Origin: an uncultured Bacteroidia bacterium
GTDB lineage: Bacteria > Bacteroidota > Bacteroidia > Bacteroidales > UBA932
Direction: 5' to 3'
Length of the DNA: 64,000 bases
Assembly (NCBI GenBank): GCA_902792815.1
Contig: CADBAY010000009.1
Span: 79,474 to 143,473, forward strand
Shown here: in pieces, positions 6,880 to 16,200 of the stretch
Numbering within the stretch: the first letter of the stretch is position 1
Layout of the letters: every line of letters starts with the position of its first letter
Translations under genes and position numbers: made by a program
The notes under the pieces: generated by a model
What the model was told of the DNA's origin: nothing
Database searches by the model: none
The model's input: the letters and a program-made list of their open reading frames with translations, nothing else

Positions 6880-7779
6880 TTATTTGACCCAAGGCTCGAA
6901 GAAGGCACGTATGCGGTTGTAGACGGCCAGAGCCTTGGGATCCACGTCGTGGCTGTGCCAATAAAGATTCTGCTTGGCTCCGGAAGCATAAGTCAGGCTT
7001 ACGCTATATATAGTCCCGCCATCCAGAGCGTCATCTTTATTGTAGTCGCCCAGAGAAATGGCGCCCAGACTGATGAGGTCCTTTTGTAGCTGCTTTACCC
7101 TCTCCCGGTCTTGCTCGGACTCAATATTGAACTGCTCGTGGACTTCCTCATCCTCCTTGAGGCGGCTGTCTACGTTGAGGTCGTAAATGACACGCGGAAC
7201 GAATCCTCTTTGGGCAAGCAGGAGGAAATGGTCGGTCCCCAGGCCGCCTGCGCGCCTGGCGGAGATTTCGAACACCACGGCCGGGTCGTTCTCGCGCAGC
7301 GCCTTAGACCGCCAGGGCTGGAAGAATGATTCTATCATATGGTAGGCGGACCGGGCTTCGGGCTTGATATCGTGACCGTACCAATGGGCGTTGATCTTCT
7401 CTCCGGAGTCGTATTCTTGGTATATACGGTAAGTAGTGCCTCCGTTCATATGCTCCTTTACGCTATATCCGTTAAGTGTATAGACCTTGGCTTCAGCGAG
7501 CATTTCGCTTAACTTGGCGACGACATCTTCCCCTACGGGATACTCTGCATGGATTTCGGGATCGCCGAATCTGTTTCCCAGGTTCAGGGCGACTACAACC
7601 TTGGGTGCCTGTCCGGGATCGGCAATCAGCTCGCAATAGTCTTTGCCCAGTCCGGCCGCCCCGGATTTGGAATAACTGCAATAGGTCAGTTTGCCTTTGG
7701 GTGCCTGCGCGAAGCAGGTGCTTCCGATGATGCCTAAAGACATGACAATGAGGATTTTATACAACGGTTTCATACGCAT
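6880..7779 (-). CDS. Exported protein with two tandem copies of an unknown ~130-aa domain
   Basis: About 299 aa with a signal peptide (MKPLYKILIVMSLGIIGSTCFAQ). The mature part contains two related halves. Each starts with a VxxxLN strand and ends with the same pattern: GGTTYRIYQEYDSGEKINA...HWYGHDIKPEA...FFQPW in the first and GGTIYSVSLTYASGAKQNL...YWHSHDVDPKA...FFEPW in the second, so it arose by internal duplication. The conserved W-x(2)-HD and FF-x-PW residues suggest a shared ligand or structural site. No family is recognised. A second ATG two codons later (MKPLY) is an equally good start. A TATCTTTG promoter at 7843-7850 probably drives it and the LRR gene. Confidence 0.7.
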   Translation of the reverse strand: MRMKPLYKILIVMSLGIIGSTCFAQAPKGKLTYCSYSKSGAAGLGKDYCELIADPGQAPKVVVALNLGNRFGDPEIHAEYPVGEDVVAKLSEMLAEAKVYTLNGYSVKEHMNGGTTYRIYQEYDSGEKINAHWYGHDIKPEARSAYHMIESFFQPWRSKALRENDPAVVFEISARRAGGLGTDHFLLLAQRGFVPRVIYDLNVDSRLKEDEEVHEQFNIESEQDRERVKQLQKDLISLGAISLGDYNKDDALDGGTIYSVSLTYASGAKQNLYWHSHDVDPKALAVYNRIRAFFEPWVK

Positions 7780-7842
7780 ATAACTATATGGTCAGGCGGA
7801 TAATAACAAATACTGCGCCGCTCTGTCGGTCCAATCTTTCCC

Positions 7843-7850
7843 CAAAGATA
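7843..7850 (-). promoter_or_regulatory. -7 element TATCTTTG for the 299-aa gene
   Basis: Perfect TAnnTTTG match on the minus strand about 63 bases upstream of the ATG, back to back with the plus-strand promoter at 7873-7880. Confidence 0.5.
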
Positions 7851-7872
7851 TAAAAAACATGGGTAATTTTTT

Positions 7873-7880
7873 TAAATTTG
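7873..7880 (+). promoter_or_regulatory. -7 element TAAATTTG for the NlpC/P60-radA operon
   Basis: The TAnnTTTG box ends five bases before the ATG at 7886, so the transcript should be leaderless or nearly so. This decides the start in favour of 7886 rather than the ATG at 7859. Confidence 0.6.
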
Positions 7881-7885
7881 CAGTT

Positions 7886-8800
7886 ATGATACTGACTTCG
7901 ATTTTGACGTGGGCGGTAGTGACTCTCTCGTCCGCATTTATGAGGCAGAGCCCTGATTATGAGGCCCCTCTTGAGAACCAGATGCTTATGGGCGCCCTGG
8001 TGCAGACCACAGGTGAGACTAACCGTTACTGGGTTGAGGTAACGGCCGAGGATTACACTGGATGGGTTACCGAAATGAGCCTCCAGACCCTCTCCGACGC
8101 CGAAAAGGATGCATACCTGGAGGCTGCCAAATGGATATGTATCGATGAGTATGCACGCATTCGCGAGCAACCGTCGGAGCGCAGCATGCCGTTGTGTGAT
8201 TTCACGATGGGGGACATCGTGCGCAAGACCGGCGGCTGGAAAAACGGCTGGGTCGAGGTGCTGCTCCCCGACGGCCGTAAGGGCTGGGTGCTTTCGCATC
8301 AGGTGATGGATTTCCGCGCCTGGGCCGAGAGCCGCAGCGGCCTGAACACCTCGGACGAGGTGGGACGCGCTTTCTGCGCCCGTGAGATTACATCGCTGGC
8401 CTGCAGTTTTGTGGGCACCCCTTATATGTGGGGCGGCAACAGTATCAAGCATTTCGACTGCAGCGGACTCGTCAAGTTCTGCTACTTTATGAACGGCATA
8501 ATCCTGCCCCGCAACGGCAGCCAGCAGATTAAAACCGGACAGAGCGTCAAGGACGGCGAGTGGCAGCCCGGTGACCTGCTTTTCTTCGGAAGCAAGAAGC
8601 CGTTGAAAGTCACCCACGTAGCTTTGTACATCGGAGACGGCAAGATAGTCCATTCGTCGCAGAAGGTGCGTATCAACACTCTTACCGAATACGGACGTGA
8701 GGTGGTGGGCGCTACCCGGGTCCTCGGCAATGTCGATTGCGGCAAGGGTATAAAGTCTATTGTTAAGAGCCCTTATTACTTCCCTCAAGATGGCGACTAA
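7886..8800 (+). CDS. SH3-domain NlpC/P60 peptidoglycan endopeptidase
   Basis: A 304-aa exported cell-wall hydrolase that should cleave the gamma-D-Glu to diamino-acid bond of peptide stems. The N-terminus (MILTSILTWAVVTLSSAF) is a signal peptide or anchor. Two bacterial SH3 regions follow (~40-80 around TAEDYTGWVTEMSLQ and ~90-145 with ARIREQPSE and GWVEVLLPDGRKGWV). The NlpC/P60 domain (~165-285) carries the catalytic Cys192 in HFDCSG, His244 in VTHVALYIGDG and the third residue His256 in KIVHSS, as in Bacteroides YkfC-type enzymes. The start is fixed by the promoter immediately upstream. Its last 11 bases overlap radA. Confidence 0.93.
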   Translation: MILTSILTWAVVTLSSAFMRQSPDYEAPLENQMLMGALVQTTGETNRYWVEVTAEDYTGWVTEMSLQTLSDAEKDAYLEAAKWICIDEYARIREQPSERSMPLCDFTMGDIVRKTGGWKNGWVEVLLPDGRKGWVLSHQVMDFRAWAESRSGLNTSDEVGRAFCAREITSLACSFVGTPYMWGGNSIKHFDCSGLVKFCYFMNGIILPRNGSQQIKTGQSVKDGEWQPGDLLFFGSKKPLKVTHVALYIGDGKIVHSSQKVRINTLTEYGREVVGATRVLGNVDCGKGIKSIVKSPYYFPQDGD

Positions 8801-10166
8801 GGCGAAGACCCTCTGGTACTGCACCAGTTGTGGAAACGAGAGCCCCAAGTGGATGGGACGGTGCCCCGCTTGCGGGGAGTGGAACACCATGGTCGAGGCT
8901 CCTGTCGAAGCTGCCAAATCGTCCGGAGGCAAGGGCTCGCAAAGAGCGGCCTCAAGTGACCGTAAGCCCCGCAGGCTGGGAGAGATAGATCTGTCGTCCG
9001 AGCCCCGCTTGGTGCTAGGCGTGGCCGAGCTTGACCGGCTGCTTGGAGGGGGAGTGGTTCCCGGGTCGCTTATCCTTATCGGTGGCGAGCCCGGTATTGG
9101 CAAATCTACCCTCAGCCTTCAGGTGCCTCTGGGCTGCCCGTCGCTGCTTACCCTCTATGTGACAGGTGAAGAGAGCGAGAGGCAGGTGCGCATGCGTGCC
9201 GAGCGTCTTTCGCCGGGCGGCATTCCGGAAAGCTGCCTTATCTACTGCGAGACGCAGATAGAGGCCGTGCTTGCCCAGGCCCGCGAACTCAAGCCCGACT
9301 TGATGATAGTAGATTCGGTGCAGACCATGTACACCGACACACTTGATTCTACCCCCGGCTCGGTGAGCCAGATTAAGGAGGTGGCGGCCCTTCTGCTGCG
9401 CTTTGCCAAAGACAGCGGCGTGCCGGTGATTCTTATCGGCCACATCACCAAGGACGGATACATTGCCGGCCCCAAGATTCTGGAGCATATAGTTGACGTG
9501 GTGCTGCAATTCGAAGGTGAGAACAGGGGCTCGTACCGTCTTCTCCGCAGCATAAAGAACCGTTTCGGCAGCACTTCCGAACTGGCGGTTTTCGAAATGA
9601 CCGGGAAGGGCCTGAGGGAGGTCCCGAACCCATCCGAGATGCTAATCCCCATGCACGAGGAGGGCTTGAGTGGAACTGCCATCTCGGCAATGCTTGACGG
9701 TACCAGGCCGCTTCTTTTCGAGGTGCAGGCCCTTGTGTCTTCGGCTGCCTACGGGACCGCGCAGCGTAGTGCTACGGGTTTTGATGTCAGGCGCCTGAAC
9801 ATGCTTCTGGCGGTGCTCGAAAAGAGGGCGGGCTTCCACCTCAGCGCCAAAGATGTGTTCCTCAACATGGCCGGAGGCCTCAAGGTCAGCGACCCGGCCT
9901 GCGACCTTGCGGTGATTGCCGCCGTGCTCTCGTCAAACTTCGACTACGCCCTGCCGCTTGACTGCTGCTTTGCCGGCGAGGTCGGCCTGAGCGGAGAGAT
10001 ACGTCCGGTAGGCCAGACCGACCGCCGTATAGGAGAAGCGGCCCGCCTTGGCTTCAAAAAGATATTCGTAAGTTCTTACTCAGCCCAGGATGCTCCCGCC
10101 GCGGCTGGAATCAAAGTGATTAAAGTAGCTGACGTCCCCGAGCTTGTAAAAGCCCTGTTCCGCTAA
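8790..10166 (+). CDS. radA: DNA repair protein RadA
   Basis: A 458-aa branch-migration ATPase of recombinational repair. A zinc finger at the N-terminus has C11-x2-C14 and C25-x2-C28. The RecA-like core has Walker A GEPGIGKST at 99-107 and the RadA-specific KNRFG motif at 256-260. The C-terminal third is the Lon-protease-like domain (ending in ...ELVKALFR). The length is normal. The ATG at 8790 puts the finger at its usual place; an upstream in-frame start at 8760 would only add residues read inside the previous gene. The 11-bp overlap with the NlpC/P60 gene implies co-transcription. Confidence 0.97.
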   Translation: MATKAKTLWYCTSCGNESPKWMGRCPACGEWNTMVEAPVEAAKSSGGKGSQRAASSDRKPRRLGEIDLSSEPRLVLGVAELDRLLGGGVVPGSLILIGGEPGIGKSTLSLQVPLGCPSLLTLYVTGEESERQVRMRAERLSPGGIPESCLIYCETQIEAVLAQARELKPDLMIVDSVQTMYTDTLDSTPGSVSQIKEVAALLLRFAKDSGVPVILIGHITKDGYIAGPKILEHIVDVVLQFEGENRGSYRLLRSIKNRFGSTSELAVFEMTGKGLREVPNPSEMLIPMHEEGLSGTAISAMLDGTRPLLFEVQALVSSAAYGTAQRSATGFDVRRLNMLLAVLEKRAGFHLSAKDVFLNMAGGLKVSDPACDLAVIAAVLSSNFDYALPLDCCFAGEVGLSGEIRPVGQTDRRIGEAARLGFKKIFVSSYSAQDAPAAAGIKVIKVADVPELVKALFR

Positions 10167-10170
10167 GTTT

Positions 10171-10297
10171 TTTCAGTAAGTAATAAAGCAGTAATCATCT
10201 GTAAAAGCCAGTTGGTGCTGTAATCCCCCGGACAAAACCATTGGATTACGGCACCAACTCGTTTCTAATGCCCTTTTGTGCAGTATAGCTTACTGAG
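10171..10297. repeat. 127-bp hairpin repeat, left copy, flanking the transposase-like gene
   Basis: Direct repeat of 11242-11368, with only about four differences in 127 bp. Inside is a strong hairpin: AGTTGGTGCTGTAATCC at 10210-10226 pairs with 10243-10259 (one G-T mismatch) around a 16-nt loop. The repeat ends themselves are inverted (TCAGTAAG ... CTTACTGA). This copy lies five bases after radA and could also end its transcript. Confidence 0.9.
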
Positions 10298-10338
10298 TGA
10301 CTTGTCATTCAGCTAATGCGACATATCAAAAAAAGCCT

Positions 10339-10346
10339 TATATTTG
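10339..10346 (+). promoter_or_regulatory. -7 element TATATTTG of the transposase-like gene
   Basis: Perfect TAnnTTTG match ending 12 bases before the ATG at 10359. It supports that start over the TTG at 10344, which lies inside the box. Confidence 0.55.
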
Positions 10347-10358
10347 GAAAAAACAACT

Positions 10359-11231
10359 ATGAAAAACGACCAATCTTACTTTCACGTTTATTCTGACGGC
10401 AAAAAGGCCGATATCCCATTCGGCGCCGATGAACTTAAAGTCTTTGCGGTTAACTCGATAGCTATAGTGGCTTTCCAAGTGGGCGCCGTTGTTTTATGCT
10501 ATGATATAAACGAAACCCACTTACATGTAGTTATCCGCGCAAGTCCCAAGGCGGCACAAAAGTTTCGTGCTAAACTAACAATAAGAATATGCTGTCATTA
10601 TTCAAAGTTCGGTTTGAAAGAACACTTAGGAAAGGGATTCTTTCTTGCCTGTGATCCTATTAGCGACCGGGATGAGTTGCTTCAAAAAATAATCTATACT
10701 TTTAGGAACTGCCTGGATTATTATCGGAAGGCTCCCTGGAATTATAAATGGGGCGTGGGCAACTTATACTTTTGTGAACGCTCTGATTTACCTTCAGGCT
10801 TACGCATAGGAGACCTCTCGAGACGCTCGCAGATGGCAATGTTACATACTTATGAGGTTTTGCCTCAAGATTGGGAGTATAACCAGGACGGGATGCTGTT
10901 GCCAAAGTGCTTTGTGGATTATGAAGAAGTTGAACGATTATTCATTACACCACGTGCTTTTCTGGCATTTTTGTTCGTCAGGAAAGAAGACGAGCAGCAA
11001 ATGAAGATGCAATTCAGCTCTAGATATATCCAAGAAAGAAACCTCGAGGAACTGCGCAACAGAGGTAACAAACTATGTAACAGCTATTTTGGTAAGTATC
11101 TCAAAGCGGCTTGCTTTGAAGAAAGAATAAAAGTGGCGGCAAAAATGCTGAAGGAGGGATCGGGAGTCAAGTCGGAGAGCCTTGCAAAAGCACTGTATCT
11201 CAAAAAAGAGGACTTGTTTAAACTACTTTGA
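10359..11231 (+). CDS. HUH (Y1-type) transposase-like protein, RAYT candidate
   Basis: A 290-aa protein. The N-terminal ~140 residues fit the Y1_Tnp fold: a strand-rich start, the metal-binding HUH motif as H54-L-H56 in DINETHLHVVI, then a helix IIYTFRNCLDYYRKAPWNYKWG in which Tyr113 sits where REP-associated tyrosine transposases keep the catalytic tyrosine of their Y-I-x2-N-P motif, followed by an aromatic PW-x-Y segment as in that family. The C-terminal ~130 residues are helical and end in a possible helix-turn-helix (ESLAKALYLKKEDLFKLL). The gene is more AT-rich than its neighbours and is bracketed by two 127-bp direct hairpin repeats, the arrangement expected for a RAYT or an IS200/IS605-derived element. 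The family call rests on motifs only. Confidence 0.65.
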   Translation: MKNDQSYFHVYSDGKKADIPFGADELKVFAVNSIAIVAFQVGAVVLCYDINETHLHVVIRASPKAAQKFRAKLTIRICCHYSKFGLKEHLGKGFFLACDPISDRDELLQKIIYTFRNCLDYYRKAPWNYKWGVGNLYFCERSDLPSGLRIGDLSRRSQMAMLHTYEVLPQDWEYNQDGMLLPKCFVDYEEVERLFITPRAFLAFLFVRKEDEQQMKMQFSSRYIQERNLEELRNRGNKLCNSYFGKYLKAACFEERIKVAAKMLKEGSGVKSESLAKALYLKKEDLFKLL

Positions 11232-11241
11232 TTAGATGTTG

Positions 11242-11368
11242 TTTCAGTAAGCAATAAAGCAGCAATCACCTGTAAAAGCTAGTTGGTGCTGTAATCCCCC
11301 GGACAAAACCATTGGATTACGGCACCAACTCGTTTCTAATGCCCTTTTGTGCAGTATAGCTTACTGAG
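11242..11368. repeat. 127-bp hairpin repeat, right copy
   Basis: Same orientation as the left copy and about 97% identical by eye. The hairpin arms are 11281-11297 and 11314-11330. It begins 11 bases after the transposase-like gene and lies just downstream of the convergent smpB gene, which ends at 11378. Confidence 0.9.
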
Positions 11369-11377
11369 CAACCATAC

Positions 11378-11839
11378 CTAACCGCGCTCCATCTCGCGCC
11401 GGATGTCTTTTTCGCGTATAGTGGCGCGTTTGTCGTACTCTTTTTTACCGCGGGCAAGTGCTATGTGCAGCTTGGCGAAGCCGTTTTCGGCTATGTAGGC
11501 GCGCACTGCCACTATGGTGAGGCCTTTGGTCTTGGTGGCTTGCTCCAGGTGCCTGAGTTCACGCTTGGTGAGCAGCAGCTTGCGGTCTCTGGCCGGCTCG
11601 TGGCTGCCCCATTTCGACGCCCAGAAATAGGTGGAGATATTCATCCCTTTGACGTAGAGCTCGCCGCCGTAAAAATAGCACCAAGCGTCGGCCAGAGATG
11701 CTTTTCCGGCTCTCAGCGACTTGATTTCCGTGCCTACCAGCACAATGCCGGCGTCGTACTGCTCCAGAAACTCGTAGTCGTACGATGCCCGCTTGTTGCT
11801 GATTTGCACGCGGTGCTGTTTTTCTTTACGGGAACTCAT
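11378..11839 (-). CDS. smpB: SsrA-binding protein SmpB
   Basis: A 153-aa partner of tmRNA in trans-translation. It has the usual SmpB landmarks: an N-terminal NKRASYDYEFLEQYDAGIVL segment, GTEIKSLR, the RDRKLLLTKRELRHLE helix, and a C-terminal KKEYDKRATIREKDIRREMER tail that folds into the mRNA channel. The length is normal. The ATG overlaps the metK stop by four bases (ATGA), so the two are coupled. It ends nine bases before the right hairpin repeat. Confidence 0.97.
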   Translation of the reverse strand: MSSRKEKQHRVQISNKRASYDYEFLEQYDAGIVLVGTEIKSLRAGKASLADAWCYFYGGELYVKGMNISTYFWASKWGSHEPARDRKLLLTKRELRHLEQATKTKGLTIVAVRAYIAENGFAKLHIALARGKKEYDKRATIREKDIRREMERG

Positions 11840-13080
11840 AGGCCGAAGGCGCGTTTGACATCATCTACGCGGTCCAGCAGCTCCCAGCCGAAGAACTGTA
11901 CTTCTTTCTCCTCGCCCATGATCTTGACCTTTGCGCGGTAAGGCTTGCGCCCCACATGGCCGTAGGCGGCGGTGGGGGAGAATATGGGGTTCTTGAGCCC
12001 GAACCTGCGCACGATGGCGGCAGGGTGGAGGTCGAAGAGTTCGCGGACCTTCGAGGCTATGAAGCCGTCTCCGCCTTCTACGTGGGCGCTGCCGTATGTC
12101 TCGACAAACACGCTCACGGGCTCGGCCACGCCTATCGCATAGGCAATCTGCACGAGGCATTCGTCACAAACTCCGGCGGCGACAAGGTTCTTGGCTATGT
12201 GGCGTGCTGCATAGGCTCCGCTGCGGTCAACCTTGGAAGAGTCTTTGCCCGAGAATGCGCCGCCGCCGTGTGCTCCGCGCCCCCCGTAGGTGTCGACTAC
12301 AATCTTGCGCCCGGTGAGGCCGGTATCTCCGGCGGGCCCGCCTATGACGAACTTTCCGGTGGGGTTGACGTGCAGTATCCAGTCACCCTTGAACAGAGCC
12401 GCAGTGCGCTCCGGCAGTGAGGCTATGAGCCTTGGTATCACTATGTTGCGAATGTCGGCTTCGATCCTTTGGTGCATCTGCTCGTCGGTTCCGAACTCGT
12501 CGTGCTGGGTGCTCACTACAATGGTATGGACGCGTACCGGATGATGGTGCGAAGAAAACTCTACGGTGAACTGAGCCTTGGCGTCCGGCCTCAGGTACGG
12601 CATCACCTCCGGCTCGTTGTGGCGTATATCCGACAGGACCTGCAGCAGGCGGTGGGAGAGCGAAAGGGCGAGGGGCATGTAGTCTTCGGTGTCACGGCTG
12701 GCGTAGCCGAACATCATGCCCTGGTCGCCGGCGCCCTGCTCCTCCTCAACGGAACGGACTACGCCGCGGTTGATGTCGGCGCTCTGCTCGTGGATGGTGC
12801 TGATGATGCCGCAGCTGGAAGCGTCGAAACCGTATTCGGCCTTGGTGTAGCCTATGCGGGCGATGGTGCGCCGAACCGTCTCGTGGATATCCACGTAGGC
12901 ATTGTCGGAGCGGACCTCACCTCCTACGACCACCAGTCCGGCGGTGCAGAAAGTCTCGCAGGCAACTTTGGAATCGGGGTCCTGGGAGAGGAATTCGTCC
13001 AGGATAGCATCGGAAATTTGATCGGCCACTTTGTCGGGGTGGCCCTCGGAGACTGACTCCGATGTGAACAGATAATTCAT
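11836..13080 (-). CDS. metK: S-adenosylmethionine synthase
   Basis: A 414-aa enzyme making S-adenosylmethionine from methionine and ATP. Signatures are the N-terminal GHPDKVADQISDAILDEFL, the hexapeptide-type GDQGMMFGYA and the P-loop-like GGGAFSGKDSSKVDRSGAYA. I take the ATG at 13080 (MNYLFTSESVSEGHPDK), the usual start; an ATG three codons upstream (13089) is also possible. A TATATTTG box at 13143-13150 gives a leader of roughly 55 nt with no obvious SAM riboswitch. It is coupled to smpB downstream. Confidence 0.97.
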   Translation of the reverse strand: MNYLFTSESVSEGHPDKVADQISDAILDEFLSQDPDSKVACETFCTAGLVVVGGEVRSDNAYVDIHETVRRTIARIGYTKAEYGFDASSCGIISTIHEQSADINRGVVRSVEEEQGAGDQGMMFGYASRDTEDYMPLALSLSHRLLQVLSDIRHNEPEVMPYLRPDAKAQFTVEFSSHHHPVRVHTIVVSTQHDEFGTDEQMHQRIEADIRNIVIPRLIASLPERTAALFKGDWILHVNPTGKFVIGGPAGDTGLTGRKIVVDTYGGRGAHGGGAFSGKDSSKVDRSGAYAARHIAKNLVAAGVCDECLVQIAYAIGVAEPVSVFVETYGSAHVEGGDGFIASKVRELFDLHPAAIVRRFGLKNPIFSPTAAYGHVGRKPYRAKVKIMGEEKEVQFFGWELLDRVDDVKRAFGL

Positions 13081-13142
13081 TTTTAGCATTTTTTAGAGCG
13101 AGGTTGCAAGCATACAAATCTCTCCTCGCAGGTTAACGGCGG

Positions 13143-13150
13143 CAAATATA
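13143..13150 (-). promoter_or_regulatory. -7 element TATATTTG for metK-smpB
   Basis: Perfect TAnnTTTG match on the minus strand, 62 bases before the metK ATG and just past the terminator of the upstream TonB-receptor gene. Confidence 0.55.
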
Positions 13151-13154
13151 GGCA

Positions 13155-13185
13155 TAAAAAAAGTCCCCTGCAAATGCGGGGGACT
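13155..13185 (-). terminator. Intrinsic terminator of the minus-strand TonB receptor gene
   Basis: On the minus strand a 10-bp stem (AGTCCCCCGC / GCAGGGGACT, one G-T pair) with a 4-nt loop is followed by seven T residues. It lies 22 bp after the receptor stop codon. Confidence 0.85.
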
Positions 13186-13206
13186 CATTCTTATATAATT
13201 GAACTA

Positions 13207-16200
13207 CTAGAAGAACAGACGGGCGCTGAGGAGCAGCTGCCAGGTGTTGAAAGTGCTGCGGTAGTTCTGAACGGTAGGAGCGTTGAAGGTGTAGATACCG
13301 GTGGCATCGGCCTTGCTGATCTCGAGGATGTTCTCGGAACTGACCTGCTTGGTAAGCCCCCAGTTGGAGTTGAGCAGGTTGGCTACGTTGTTGAGGTCGG
13401 CGCCGATCTGGAGGGTCGTGGGCTTGCCTGCGATGTCGATGATGAAGTCCTGTGCGACCTTGAGGTTGATGCGGTTCTGCCAAGGAGCAACCTTAGCGCC
13501 GCGCTCGCTGTACTGGCCGCGGTGTGAGCTGAGGTAGCTGTCGTCCTCGATGAATTTCTTGAAAGCAGCTTTGTTCTCTTCGTCCTTGAAGGTCATCTGG
13601 GCAAGTTCTGCATCGGTAGGGATGTACATCAGGTTGAGGGAACCGCCCTCATTAGATACAGGATTCACGTATTTGCCGCTGCGTACACCCATGGTGTAGG
13701 AGTAGCGGGTGTAGGAGTAACCACCAACATAGCAGTGGTTGAAGCCCTCGTAGAACAGACCCAGGGTTGTGGCCAGGTGCTTGCCCTCGGGGATCCTGTA
13801 GCTGATGTTTGCAATCACACGGTTGGGAGTGACGAATGCAGAGTGGCCAAGCTCGGGCTTGTTGGCACCGTTCACGCTGTAGTTGCCGCCTGCGAAGAGG
13901 GACGATACCTGGTCGCCGTAGCCTTCCTGGATGGACTTGGAGTCGCTGCGGGTATAGGCAGCCATGAGGCTGAGGCCGTTGTTGAAATCCTTGCGGAGGC
14001 TTGCTGTGACTGAATAATATGTGCCGTGCAAGTCATTTACATTGGTCAGGTAATAAGGGGCTACAGTACTTGACATGGAGTTCTTGATACCTTCCGACTT
14101 GAAGTGTGCGCGCTTTCCGGGCTCGCCGGGGAGCTGGACACCGTCGTCCTGAATATAACCAAGACGGAGGGCTGCAACTGTATTCAGGTCGTAGTTGAAG
14201 ATGCCTTCAACGGAGGCCTTGATGCCGCCGGGCAGGGTGGCGTCGAGGGCGAGGGAACTCTTCCATACTGTAGGCATCTGGAGGTTCTTGTCAAGAATGG
14301 TAGCTCCGCCGGGTGCTGCAAGATCCTGGGCCTTGAAAGTGCCTCCGTAGATGTCCTTGAGGATGTCGGCAGTATCTTTGTGGAAGGTAGGAGTGTTGGG
14401 GTTGGTACCGTCGGTATCGATGAACTGAGCCTGGAGGCAGTTGCTGTTACCGGCTACGGAAACGATCCACACGAAAGGAATACGGCCGGTGTAGAGTCCG
14501 CTGCCGCCGCGGAGAACGAGCTTGCGGTTCTTGAGTATATCCCAGTTGAAGCCAAGGCGGGGGCTGAGGTTGATGCGGGTCTTGGGCATGTCGGCGGTGC
14601 TCAGGCCCTTCATGGACTGGCTGCCGGCTGCAAGGGTCAGGAATTCCTTGTTCTCGTTACCGGCGATGGTGGGATAGAGAGGGAGCTCAGCGCGAAGGCC
14701 GAGAGTCAGTTTGAAGTAGTCGCTGAAATCGATCTCGTCCTGGACATAGGCGGATGCCTGGTGGAAGTCGAAGGAAGGATAAGCCTGTGCCAGGTCGTCG
14801 CGGTTGGAGTGGGTGATGGCAAAAGCCGCGGGCTTGCCCTCGGCGAGGAAGGACTCCCAGCTGTCGTACACATAATAACCTAGACCGCCCTGCATGTAAC
14901 CGTTCTTGGTGTTGTCGAACTCATACTGCAGACCGGCGAGTAGGTTGTGCTTGCCTGCGGTGTATGAAAGCTCTTCGGTAGCTACGACGGTGTGGACGTC
15001 GCGGAGGTTTCCGTAGGTGAAGGGGTCGGGGCCGAAGGAAGTGAGTACGGCCTTGTTGTCAAGATAGTTCTCAAGGATATCGACGGTAGGGAAGTTTCCG
15101 CCTACGAAGCTACGGGGCTCGTTCTGGTGTGACCAGGTCACACGGAACATGTTGGCACCCTTGCCTTCGAACAGGCGGGAGTTGAGTTCGGCTGCCACGG
15201 AGGTGAAGTTCTGCTCCTGGTAGTAGCGGCTGGACTCGAAGAACTGTGCATAGGTGGAAGTACGTCCGTAGGTGTTGCGGTCATAGGGGTTGGGGTTGAT
15301 GGGGTTGACCGAGCTGGACGGAGTGTTGGAATCGAAGTTGTGGGTGTGGCTGAAACGCAGGTTCAGGCGGTTGTCGGAATTGATGTTCCAGTCAATACGG
15401 GCCATGACCTTGTAGTCAGGGGTGCTGAGCGAATAGCCCTGGTAGCGTCCGGGGTTGTAGCCGTACTTGTCGTTCAAGGTCTTGAGTACCTCCTGCATGA
15501 AGCTTTCGGTGGGACGGACGACGTCTTTGTTGGGGACGAAGGCAGGGTCCACGCGGCCGGATGCAGTACTTACGACCTTGGTTGAACCGGCGACGGTATC
15601 AGCGGTATACTCGGCGTTCACGAAGAAGAACAGCTTGTTCTTGATGATGGGGCCGCCTACGGTGACACCGGTGGTATTGTTAAGCATATCGGTCTGGTTG
15701 AGGTCATCGCCTTCAACTTTGTATCCGCGGACCTTGTCGGAGGTGTAGTAGTCGTACACCGAAGCGTGCCACTCGTTGGTACCGGACTTGGTGACGGCAT
15801 TGATGGCGCCGCCGGTGAAGCCGGAGTGACGGACGTCGAACGGAGTTATGTTGACGCTCATCTGCTCAAGGGCGTCCAGGGAGATGGGGGTACCGCCTGC
15901 AGGCAGGTTGCCGCCGATACCGAAGGCGTTGTTGAATGCGGCACCGTCAACGGTAACATAGGAGGAACGGTAGTTTCCACCACCCACTGCAAGGCCGTTG
16001 GAGGTAACGGCGGCCTGAGGGGTAAGCCTCATGACGTCGTTCATGCTGCGGCTGATGGAGGGGAGAGACTGCATTGTGCGCTGGCTTACGGAAGTGCCTG
16101 CACCGCTGCGGTTGATGTTCATGTTGGATTCGGCGCCGTCGGCCACGAACACAAGGGCGTCCAGGGCGAGGCTCTCGTCCTCGAGGAGGGCGTCCACAAC

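Noticed and set aside
7784-9103. Long minus-strand open frame (439 codons) opposite the NlpC/P60 and radA genes
   Set aside because: It covers two well-recognised genes antisense, has His/Ala/Leu-rich composition typical of shadow frames in GC-rich DNA and no domain.
13090-13206. SAM riboswitch upstream of metK
   Set aside because: The ~55-nt leader is too short for the common SAM riboswitch classes and no characteristic stem set was seen.
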